A program made the translations under genes and the position numbers. 36,895 nucleotides of DNA from Spirochaetota bacterium (lineage in GTDB: Bacteria; Spirochaetota; JAHITG01; JAFGFC01), in NCBI GenBank assembly GCA_016931325.1, contig JAFGFC010000172.1, forward strand, positions 1-36,895. Reading direction: 5' to 3'. Positions 15,135-22,089 of the stretch are shown piece by piece. A model generated the notes under the pieces. That model made no database searches, had not been told where the DNA came from, and was given only the letters and a program-made list of their open reading frames with translations. Within the stretch, counting starts at the first letter, position 1, and each line of letters begins with the position of its first letter.

Positions 15135-15349
15135 TTCTGATTGATCTCTTCTAATAATTCAGGACTGGGATTAAATTTGATCTTGTTCTTGTCCTTTTTC
15201 AGGAACGTGCCGAATGCGGGTATTTCCAGATCTTCTTTGGCCAGGGTCTTATTTAAAAGTTCGATTAAATCAGCTGTATATTTTCTTGCCTCTTTCTTGT
15301 TCATTTTACTCTGCTCACTGATGAGGGATATAAATTCCTGATAATTCAA
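15131..15349 (-). CDS. Short, armless HU/IHF-like protein
   Basis: This 72-residue protein starts MNYQEFISLISEQSKMNKKE and has the two N-terminal helices of HU and the turn IPAFGTFLKK. It then goes directly to KIKFNPSPELLEEINQK. The beta-arm segment that HU uses to clasp DNA (normally around RNPQTG) is missing, accounting for the roughly 20 residues it lacks compared with the usual 90. It should dimerise; DNA binding is doubtful. A natural partner is the HU half of the LysM fusion, whose start overlaps this stop by ATGA. It lies 4 bases downstream of the cyclase. Function is inferred. Confidence 0.7.
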   Translation of the reverse strand: MNYQEFISLISEQSKMNKKEARKYTADLIELLNKTLAKEDLEIPAFGTFLKKDKNKIKFNPSPELLEEINQK

Positions 15350-15353
15350 AGGT

Positions 15354-16919
15354 TTACGTTTCCTTTATATCATATAATTCATAGATCTGGATCGGTTTTT
15401 CTTTTCCTTTTACATAGATCGGCTCTACTTTTTTTGCAATAACAAAGTTTTTAACAAGGTTATAAGTTGATTCGGTCACAATGATATTATGCAATCCCTT
15501 TTTCCCGGCGGTATCACATAACCGGGACGCCAGATTGACATTATCGCCAATAACCGTATAATCGACCCGCTTTTCCGAACCCATATTCCCGGCGATCACC
15601 TGACCGGAATTGATCCCGATCCCGCATTGAAGTTCGAGCAACCCCTGTTCCTTGCGTTTGGCATTCCACGCTTCCAGTACTTTCATCATCTCAACGGCTG
15701 TTCGAACTGCCAGTTCAGGGTCATTCTCGTGTTCAAAAGGAGCGCCATAGACGGCCATGATCTCATCACCGACATACTTGTCAATGACACCTTTATATTT
15801 AATAATAATATCAGACATTAAAGTGAGATATTCATTAAGCATGGCTACAACTTCATGAGCCGCCATGCTCTCTGAAATTGTGGTAAAATTCCTTATGTCA
15901 GAGAATAGCATGGTCACTTCTTTATAGGCTCCTCCCAGTTTCATGGCATCCGGATTAGCCAGCACCGCTGTGGCCACATCTTCTGATACGAATTTATTAA
16001 ATGTATTTTTTATTTTTTCTTTTTCTCTCAGGCCTTCGGTCATTTCATTAAAACTCCAGGCTAAAAGACCTATCTCATCATGACTTTTAATGTTAACCGA
16101 TTGATTGAGATCTCCTTTGGCTACCTGGAGCATGGCGCCCACCAGCCGTTTAATAGGCCGGGTAATAAAAAGAGCCAAGAGAAACGCTCCCCCCAGACCA
16201 AGGAAAACAGAGAAAAAAGCGACATTTAACAGTTTCCCTTTGGCTTCCTGAATGGTCTTCAAGATCCCTTCTTCTGACATCCCGATATGCACTTCACCCT
16301 GGTAAGTCTTAAGGGATGATTCTTCCTGTTCTTCTTTGAGCGGAAAAGCGACATCCAGGATACGACCTGATCGTTCTTCAGAAGAAACAGGATCCATGTA
16401 TTTCCCTTCATACATCTGAACCTGAGGCTCCACTTTGCCTTTTTTATATAAATTTTTATATAACCCGACATCAGAAGGGAGCTTTAATTCAGACAGGGTC
16501 TGGATGTTTTTATCAGAATGAGCAATGATCTGTTCAAAGGGATTGGCAATAAAGGCATAAATTACATCTTCCTGCTTTAGCATCTTGGAGGTATTTTCCG
16601 AAAGTCCCAGTTCAAAATAATCGATCCGGTTGTAGTCTTTTCGGGTCACTTCTCTGGCCCCGGCAATTTCACTGAGCTTGGCCGCGAGGGCTCCCTGAGC
16701 GTTGTTAGCCAGGTTGATGGCCAGAGCCCCGCCTCGAAGCTGCATCTGACGTGTCAAGGCGTCTCTTTCATCTTTTAATGTGGTGCGGTAAACGACAATA
16801 ACTACGAGTAAGACAAGAATAATGACCAGCCAGATGATCTTGGTGCGAAGGCTGAATCTTATTTTTATATGGTGAGGATGACCTTTTTGTGGTTCTTTTT
16901 TTTCAGTATCACCGCTCAT
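15354..16919 (-). CDS. Membrane class III adenylate/guanylate cyclase with extracytoplasmic sensor and HAMP
   Basis: The 521 residues run: cytoplasmic tail, membrane segment (about 28-44), periplasmic sensor of about 185 residues (Cache-like by size and position), second membrane segment (about 232-253), HAMP (254-306, ITRPIKRLVGAML...HDEIGLLAWSFNEM), then a cyclase homology domain (about 330-500). Metal-binding D341 (LFSDIRNFT) and D385 (DKYVGDEIMAVYG) are present, as are N462 and R466 (VNLASRL). The residues around VDYTVIGD fit ATP use, so cAMP is the likely product. It probably heads the operon with the two HU-like genes. A consensus promoter ends 9 bases before the ATG and no Shine-Dalgarno is seen. 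Confidence 0.88.
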   Translation of the reverse strand: MSGDTEKKEPQKGHPHHIKIRFSLRTKIIWLVIILVLLVVIVVYRTTLKDERDALTRQMQLRGGALAINLANNAQGALAAKLSEIAGAREVTRKDYNRIDYFELGLSENTSKMLKQEDVIYAFIANPFEQIIAHSDKNIQTLSELKLPSDVGLYKNLYKKGKVEPQVQMYEGKYMDPVSSEERSGRILDVAFPLKEEQEESSLKTYQGEVHIGMSEEGILKTIQEAKGKLLNVAFFSVFLGLGGAFLLALFITRPIKRLVGAMLQVAKGDLNQSVNIKSHDEIGLLAWSFNEMTEGLREKEKIKNTFNKFVSEDVATAVLANPDAMKLGGAYKEVTMLFSDIRNFTTISESMAAHEVVAMLNEYLTLMSDIIIKYKGVIDKYVGDEIMAVYGAPFEHENDPELAVRTAVEMMKVLEAWNAKRKEQGLLELQCGIGINSGQVIAGNMGSEKRVDYTVIGDNVNLASRLCDTAGKKGLHNIIVTESTYNLVKNFVIAKKVEPIYVKGKEKPIQIYELYDIKET

Positions 16920-16928
16920 TCTGTACCA

Positions 16929-16957
16929 ATGATAGTATTATTTTAATTATTTGTCAA
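16929..16957 (-). promoter_or_regulatory. Sigma-70 promoter of the cyclase gene (leaderless)
   Basis: TTGACA (16957-16952) and TATCAT (16934-16929) on the minus strand are 17 bases apart. The predicted start near 16922 leaves a 3-base leader. Confidence 0.65.
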
Positions 16958-17038
16958 GAAAAAAATTTAGGTGCCAGGTATCTCTTAATTTATTATAAAT
17001 TTACATTAAATAATAGAGTAAGAAGCATCGGGTGCCAT

Positions 17039-17068
17039 AAAAAGGGGCAGGATGTTTTTTCTCCTGCC
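17039..17068 (-). terminator. Intrinsic terminator after the UPF0164 gene
   Basis: On the minus strand the stem GGCAGGA (17068-17062) / TCCTGCC (17052-17046), with a 9-base A-rich loop, is followed by CC and TTTTT (17043-17039). Confidence 0.6.
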
Positions 17069-17080
17069 TCCTGAAAATAT

Positions 17081-17144
17081 ATAATGGTGCCTGCTACTTT
17101 TTCTTATGTTTAATTCAAACACAGATAGAGCAAGGCACCATTAT
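17081..17144. repeat. Inverted repeat with 11-bp arms
   Basis: ATAATGGTGCC (17081-17091) and GGCACCATTAT (17134-17144) pair perfectly across 42 bases. The core GGTGCC also appears near 16970 and 17030, so the gap holds three direct and one inverted copy. No gene is visible in 16958-17168. Confidence 0.6.
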
Positions 17145-17168
17145 TACGGGCAGAGATTATAATTTATT

Positions 17169-18128
17169 TTAATGCCTTAAAGGACCGCCAAATTTATAAG
17201 ATATGGAAAATTGATGGACAACACCCAGATCAAAATTATAGTTCAAAGCGTAATCAAAGAGAAAATCTCTTAAAATGATACCGATGCCTCCGGTCAGGCC
17301 ATTTTTATAACCCACTCTCAGGGGAATTATTCTCATGGCTATATATTCTATTCCCACATTTAATTCCAGAGTACTTTTTCTAAAGAGGATCTGGGTCAGA
17401 TCAAGATTGATCAAAAGAGTATCATATAATGTTTTAAAACAAGTTCCGAATTTCAGGGTCAAAGGATACCATTCTCTGATATCATCAAATTTATGAGTGG
17501 GAGGGAGTATGTTCTGGACCAAAAGCCCGAAAGTAAAGTTATGAAGAAATCCGGTTGTTTTCGAAGGCACATATTTTGCCCCCAGGTCCAGGGCAATACC
17601 ATAACTGGTATAGTGAGACATGCTGTGCTTGACAAATTTAAGTCCCGCTCCCACATCGAGAAATCTCAAATGCCGGGAGCGGAACTTTTTTATATTATAG
17701 AGGGGTGCTCCGTATGCTAAAATAAGCATCATCTGCGAATCTGAATAGACTCCCAGATCTTCCAGATTTTCACCAACGCCCACGATATCACTGGTCCCCA
17801 GGTAGATCAAGCCGGCAGAAAAGGTGCCAACGCCATATACCGGCAGGGCATATCCTAAAAACCAGAAGGTTGTTCCTTCATAAAGTTTTTCATAGAGGCA
17901 GCTGACTTCCTGCCTGATCATTGTTCCTAATCCGGCCGGATTCCAGAACAAAGCGCTGACATCATCGGAAAGAGCGGTATAGGCTGCTCCCAGGCCCATG
18001 GCGCGTGTTCCCGGAATATAATTAAGGACAGGCAGAGTGACTCCGCCATCACCTTCAGCAAAAATGTGTCCTGTTAGCAGAACAAAGCATATTAATAATA
18101 ATAAGATGTTAAATTTCAGCATATCCAT
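17169..18128 (-). CDS. UPF0164 / PorV-like outer-membrane beta-barrel protein
   Basis: The 319 residues begin with a signal peptide (LKFNILLLLICFVLLTGHIFA, probable cleavage after FA). They continue with the conserved opening of the UPF0164/PorV family: PGTRAMGLGAAYTALSDDVSALFWNPAGLG. The rest alternates short hydrophobic beta strands ending in YKFGGP. The family forms FadL-like barrels and is abundant in spirochaetes; substrates are unknown in most cases. Two in-frame ATGs exist (18128 and 18122), neither with a Shine-Dalgarno. A consensus sigma-54 promoter at 18138-18153 predicts transcription from about 18127, which would favour the ATG at 18122. An intrinsic terminator follows at 17039-17068. 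Confidence 0.75.
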   Translation of the reverse strand: MDMLKFNILLLLICFVLLTGHIFAEGDGGVTLPVLNYIPGTRAMGLGAAYTALSDDVSALFWNPAGLGTMIRQEVSCLYEKLYEGTTFWFLGYALPVYGVGTFSAGLIYLGTSDIVGVGENLEDLGVYSDSQMMLILAYGAPLYNIKKFRSRHLRFLDVGAGLKFVKHSMSHYTSYGIALDLGAKYVPSKTTGFLHNFTFGLLVQNILPPTHKFDDIREWYPLTLKFGTCFKTLYDTLLINLDLTQILFRKSTLELNVGIEYIAMRIIPLRVGYKNGLTGGIGIILRDFLFDYALNYNFDLGVVHQFSISYKFGGPLRH

Positions 18129-18137
18129 TATTAATTC

Positions 18138-18153
18138 TGCAAATATCGTGCCA
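18138..18153 (-). promoter_or_regulatory. Consensus sigma-54 (RpoN) promoter
   Basis: On the minus strand the sequence TGGCACG-ATAT-TTGCA (18153-18138) matches the -24/-12 consensus TGGCACG-N4-TTGCW at every specified base. The predicted start is near 18127, at or just inside the annotated start of the UPF0164 gene. No upstream activator site was identified in 18154-18327. Confidence 0.55.
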
Positions 18154-18327
18154 ATAGTTTAATAATCGGCTGTAAGAATACCCGATTGAAGTTGTTTATT
18201 AAAGGATTTTATGAAAAATCAAGTCTAAATATGGAAGGATTTACTGCAAAATGATCAAAATGTATAAAAATTACACACTATAAAGGTATATTTTCACATT
18301 TAATCAGAATAAGAAAAAACAGATATT

Positions 18328-20091
18328 TTATAATTTGGCTGCCTCCTGGAATCTGATATCAAATTCCAGTATCCCCAGAATGTGTTCCTCTTTTTTATCA
18401 AAAACAGGAGTGGATACAGTAATGCATAGCGCATTTGTGATCTTGGAGACATAAAAATCAGTCACACTGGTTTTGCCGGTTTTCATGGGATTGATGAACC
18501 ATTCGCAGTCAGTAAAATCACCTTTCGTGAATTGGTCATATTTGCTTTTATCGATAACCCGGGATATATTATCAGTGACACGTCTGCCATCCTTGTCCGT
18601 AACGGCTATCAGCTGAATAAAAGGATTTTGACTGATCACCTTTTTCAGGTATTTTTCCATTTCTGCCTTTTTAAAGGAATGCATAACAGGATTTTGAGCC
18701 ACGTCTTCAATAAGATGCTGGACACCGGAGCGTACATTCTCTTTGATCTGATCAAATTCTGATTTAAATAGTTCAGGAATGTGTCTCCGTACCATTTTAA
18801 GCATCTCTTCATCAGAGATAGCCGTTGTCCTTTTTCTGGTATATTCTTCCATAACCCATTCGTATATTTTCAAAACACCCGGATGATGCTTGTCTACTTT
18901 GTCCTTTTCAGGTAATCGTAAATGCATGTTGATCCATAAGGCGATTCCGGCGACTCCCGATTTATCAGTGATGCCGATCGTGATGGGTCTTTTTAAGATC
19001 CTGGCCGTATCAAAGATAGTATAGATCTCCGGATTCTTGATAACCCCGTCAGCATGAATACCGGCCCTTGTCATATTAAAGTCCTCACCGACAAAAGGGA
19101 AATTATGCGGTATAGGCACGCCCATTTCCCGGTAATAGTCAGCCGCTTCATTGATCGCCGTTGTATCGATGCCGTCAAGGCCCCCTTTTATACCAATATA
19201 TTCAAAGATCAGAGCTTCGATAGGGGAATTGCCCGTTCTTTCTCCGATCCCGAAAAGGGACGCATTAGCGGCTGAAGCGCCGTACAACCAGGCTGTGGCT
19301 GTATTAATGTGGACCTTGTGAAAGTCATTATGACCGTGCCATTCTAGATATTCTGAAGGGACGCCGGCATCGTGCCTCAGGGCCATGATCAATTTGGGGA
19401 TACTTCTGGGAAGGGCAATGCCGGGATACGAAAGACCTAATCCGAGGGTATCACACAGACGTATCTTCACAGGCATCTTGCTCTCTTTTGAGAGTTTCAT
19501 CAGCTCGATGGCAAACGGCACGACAAATCCATAAACATCCGCTCTTGTCACATCTTCAAAATGACATCTGGGAATAACTCCGTGATTTAACGCTTCTTTG
19601 ATCGTATCAAGGTAAATGTCCATGGCCTGTTTCCGTGTTTTATTCAGCTTGAGGAATATATGATAATCAGAACAGGATACCAGTATTCCTGTTTCCTTCA
19701 AACCCATATTTTTTACCAGTTCAAAATCCTTTTTCACGGCCCTGATCCACCCGGTCACTTCAGGGTATTTATATCCCTTAGCGAGACAGGCCTCGACGGC
19801 TTTCTTGTCTTTTTCACTGTAAAGAAAAAATTCACTGAACCGGATGACGCCTTTCTCTCCCCCGATCCTTTGCAAGAAATCAAATAATTTTGAGATCTGC
19901 TCAACCGTAAAGGGGGGGCGTGATTGCTGGCCATCCCTGAATGTTGTGTCAGTGATCCATATATCTTCAGGGATATCAAATGGTTCCATCAGATGATCGA
20001 ATATTATTCTGGGTGGCTTGCTGTAAGGAAAAATATCTCTGTAAAGGTTGGGATATTTGACATCCTGTAATTTATATTTCGAACCGGTCAA
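18328..20091 (-). CDS. HMGL-family acyltransferase (isopropylmalate/homocitrate/Re-citrate synthase-like) fused to a Cache-like domain
   Basis: Residues 45-350 form an HMGL-like TIM barrel. DTTFRDGQQ (48-56) supplies the metal Asp and catalytic Arg, WHGHND (251-256) the metal HxH, GIGERTGNSP the glycine loop, and AGIHADG (343-349) the His of the homocitrate/Re-citrate branch. These enzymes condense acetyl-CoA with a 2-oxo acid. The C-terminus, about 475-587 (QNPFIQLIAVTDKDGRRV...ILGILEFDIRF), resembles a PDC/Cache sensor and not the LeuA regulatory domain. No membrane segment is seen, so a cytoplasmic ligand sensor is implied. The exact oxo acid cannot be told. AGGAGG precedes the ATG, overlapping the end of the gene before it. 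Confidence 0.7.
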   Translation of the reverse strand: MTGSKYKLQDVKYPNLYRDIFPYSKPPRIIFDHLMEPFDIPEDIWITDTTFRDGQQSRPPFTVEQISKLFDFLQRIGGEKGVIRFSEFFLYSEKDKKAVEACLAKGYKYPEVTGWIRAVKKDFELVKNMGLKETGILVSCSDYHIFLKLNKTRKQAMDIYLDTIKEALNHGVIPRCHFEDVTRADVYGFVVPFAIELMKLSKESKMPVKIRLCDTLGLGLSYPGIALPRSIPKLIMALRHDAGVPSEYLEWHGHNDFHKVHINTATAWLYGASAANASLFGIGERTGNSPIEALIFEYIGIKGGLDGIDTTAINEAADYYREMGVPIPHNFPFVGEDFNMTRAGIHADGVIKNPEIYTIFDTARILKRPITIGITDKSGVAGIALWINMHLRLPEKDKVDKHHPGVLKIYEWVMEEYTRKRTTAISDEEMLKMVRRHIPELFKSEFDQIKENVRSGVQHLIEDVAQNPVMHSFKKAEMEKYLKKVISQNPFIQLIAVTDKDGRRVTDNISRVIDKSKYDQFTKGDFTDCEWFINPMKTGKTSVTDFYVSKITNALCITVSTPVFDKKEEHILGILEFDIRFQEAAKL

Positions 20092-20106
20092 TGTTGATTT
20101 GCCTCC

Positions 20107-21024
20107 TCAGGATTCCATTTCTTGCTTGCTTTTCTTTAAATAATCCAGAATTCTCTCTATATCTTTAAAACAGACATCCAGTAAGAATTTAGCGTCCTCG
20201 AATTTCTGTCTTTCATGATAAGACCGGGCGCTGATCTTATCAGCGGAGATGGTCGAGATCTTGTAATTGATATCATTGAACGCCTTTTTTATGGATAGAA
20301 AAATGTTGTAAAAAATATCTTCCATTTCCATCTCTCTTAAAAACAAGATCTGGGATTCTTTTGGTTTTGTCGCCAGTTTGGCTTTGATCTCATCGCTGAG
20401 TTTCTTTTGACTTAATCGGCCGTCGTCATAGCCTTTGAGAATATCTTCATACCGCTCCTTCCCGTTCTTGAATTCTCCCATAATATCAGCATTGAACATC
20501 CTGAAAAGATCATCAAGCAGGATCTTGTCTTCATAACTGTATCTTTCACTGAGGATCTGTGAATCAAAAATATTTTTTTCAATGATCTTGAAACGTTCTC
20601 CCATATGTTCCATAATGCCAAAAATATCTTTTAAACAGGTGATCATTTCTTCTTTTTCTTCTTTAGGAACAGGAGTCTGGGCGGGTTTGGCAGGCATGGG
20701 GGCCGGTTTTTTTAATTGTTCCGGTTTAGATCCCATAACTTCTTTTGTCATTTCCGCCATCCGATACTTGACATGGGTCTGGATCTGTTTGTCTTTGGAT
20801 ATTTCATCATACTTTGTTTTAACGTACTTTCCATTTAAGACACCTTTGACGAGCTTGACTATATCAACCTTTTTTTTCTGCGGGTTGTAACGTAACTTGT
20901 ATTTCTGACCGTTTTGATCTTCATAAATCTTGTTCAGATCAGATGGCCTTATCTTGTGCAGTTTCAGATCATATATACTTTTAATTTTAACCACACCATC
21001 TTTTTCTTCTCTTTTCCCAAACAT
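20107..21024 (-). CDS. Hypothetical protein, 305 aa
   Basis: I recognise no family. The N-terminal part (about 10-90) is basic and strand-rich (KYKLRYNPQKKKVDIVKL). A Pro/Ala/Lys linker (about 104-126, KKPAPMPAKPAQTPVPKE) follows, and the rest (127-305) is strongly helical with many charged residues and likely coiled coil (DAKFLLDVCFKDIERILDYL). There is no signal peptide or membrane segment. AAGGAG lies 6 bases before the ATG. It is 15 bases upstream of the HMGL-Cache gene and probably cotranscribed. The helical C-terminal half suggests an oligomerising or adaptor protein, but this is only shape. Confidence 0.65.
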   Translation of the reverse strand: MFGKREEKDGVVKIKSIYDLKLHKIRPSDLNKIYEDQNGQKYKLRYNPQKKKVDIVKLVKGVLNGKYVKTKYDEISKDKQIQTHVKYRMAEMTKEVMGSKPEQLKKPAPMPAKPAQTPVPKEEKEEMITCLKDIFGIMEHMGERFKIIEKNIFDSQILSERYSYEDKILLDDLFRMFNADIMGEFKNGKERYEDILKGYDDGRLSQKKLSDEIKAKLATKPKESQILFLREMEMEDIFYNIFLSIKKAFNDINYKISTISADKISARSYHERQKFEDAKFLLDVCFKDIERILDYLKKSKQEMES

Positions 21025-21061
21025 AATGATCTCCTTAATGTTCCCTCACGGTTTCAATATA

Positions 21062-21637
21062 TCATATATCAAATCGCATCGCCAGATCAAAGGTATAAGT
21101 GGTAAAGCTGGTTACCGGGAGACCCAGCTCAATGACGAGTCCCTGCTGGCCGGAAAAAGGTTTGATTTTTACTCCCAGTATAAAATGTCCGGGATAGGTT
21201 ATTTCATCAAAAAAATTAATGTCAAAATCCAATCCCACATAGTTATCAAAGTTCTGAAAAAAATTGCCAATTACAAGACCGGTATCCAGACCGGCTTTTT
21301 CACAATAATGCGCACCTAAAAGAAGCGAAAAATAATCTGTTCCGCCGAACCTTTCTGCAATAATAATCTTACCCTCCAGGCCGGCATAAAATCCTTTTCC
21401 ACTCTGCTCGGTATGTTGATATCCAACTCTCAAAACAGGACTGATAGAAGAAGACAGAGAATATTCCCCCATTACCAGGACCTGGTAATCTCCATTGATA
21501 GCGACTGAACCACCGATACCAAGATCCAGAGCCCCCTGTTCCGGTAATTTTGGGGTCGTATAGGTCATTGGGGATATTACACCTGTAAGGCACAGGACCA
21601 ATCCGGATAAAATAAGCCATTTAGAAAAAATTTTCAT
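21062..21637 (-). CDS. Small probable outer-membrane beta-barrel protein
   Basis: From ATG at 21637 the product is 191 residues: a signal peptide (MKIFSKWLILSGLVLCLTGV), then about eight amphipathic strands with Gly/aromatic turns (LDLGIGGSVAING, GFYAGLEGKIII, HFILGVKIKPF) and a C-terminal FDLAMRFDI with a terminal hydrophobic residue. It looks like an OmpW/OmpA-sized barrel, but I recognise no family. An in-frame extension up to 21730 is rejected because a consensus-like promoter (21648-21676) lies between the two starts and the extension has no homology. No Shine-Dalgarno is seen. It lies upstream of the 305-aa gene and could be cotranscribed with it. Confidence 0.65.
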   Translation of the reverse strand: MKIFSKWLILSGLVLCLTGVISPMTYTTPKLPEQGALDLGIGGSVAINGDYQVLVMGEYSLSSSISPVLRVGYQHTEQSGKGFYAGLEGKIIIAERFGGTDYFSLLLGAHYCEKAGLDTGLVIGNFFQNFDNYVGLDFDINFFDEITYPGHFILGVKIKPFSGQQGLVIELGLPVTSFTTYTFDLAMRFDI

Positions 21638-21647
21638 GTTAAAAGGT

Positions 21648-21676
21648 AAATTATCGAGAAATAAGTTAAAAGTCAA
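21648..21676 (-). promoter_or_regulatory. Sigma-70 promoter of the small barrel gene (leaderless)
   Basis: TTGACT (21676-21671) and TAATTT (21653-21648) on the minus strand are 17 bases apart. The expected start is near 21641, 4 bases before the ATG at 21637. Confidence 0.55.
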
Positions 21677-21734
21677 GGAGTTCGGATAATTAAATTTTAT
21701 ATTTGATTTCTGCATTTTTATTTTCCTCATTCTC

Positions 21735-21942
21735 GGGAGCGAATCATTTCGCTCCCTCCGAGGGCGGCTAGCCTATTTTTAGGCTGCTAAGGCAGCCATC
21801 CCTGTTAAAATAACGGCTTTCGTCCCGAGGGATTTCTAGGGAGATTAAATCTCCTTAGGAATTATCCTGTGGATAATTCCAAGGACTTTATCCTGGAAAT
21901 TTATCTATGATACCCCTAGAAATTGCGCAGCAATTTCAGGGG
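21735..21942. repeat. Palindrome array, second copy
   Basis: Perfect dyads are at 21735-21743/21748-21756 (9 bp), 21782-21787/21792-21797 (6 bp), 21858-21867/21871-21880 (10 bp, outer CCTT/AAGG) and 21919-21926/21930-21937 (8 bp, outer CCCCT/AGGGG). The segment 21829-21863 repeats 10018-10052 with one mismatch. The module CCCCTAGAAATTG at 21913 is also present at 22871 and 36789. No gene is visible in 21638-22089. Confidence 0.8.
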
Positions 21943-21944
21943 AA

Positions 21945-22089
21945 ATCCGGAAAATTTCAAATGCAGAAATCATAATATTAATAAAATGAAGTGTCCTCAT
22001 ATGGATAGGGATGGCTATCAGATCCGGAAAATTCCGAAGGAATCTTCGCCTTTTATATATTAAAAATAAGTGTCCTCACAGTGAAGGGA
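21945..22089. repeat. Degenerate direct duplication of about 78 bp
   Basis: ATCCGGAAAATT occurs at 21945 and 22022 (offset 77), and GTGTCCTCA at 21991 and 22070 (offset 79). The same two words in the same order indicate an old tandem duplication with intervening drift. It lies just downstream of the DUF1573 stop. Confidence 0.5.

Noticed and set aside
21638-21730. 31-residue N-terminal extension of the small barrel protein
   Set aside because: A TTGACT/TAATTT promoter lies downstream of that start and a signal peptide begins at 21637.
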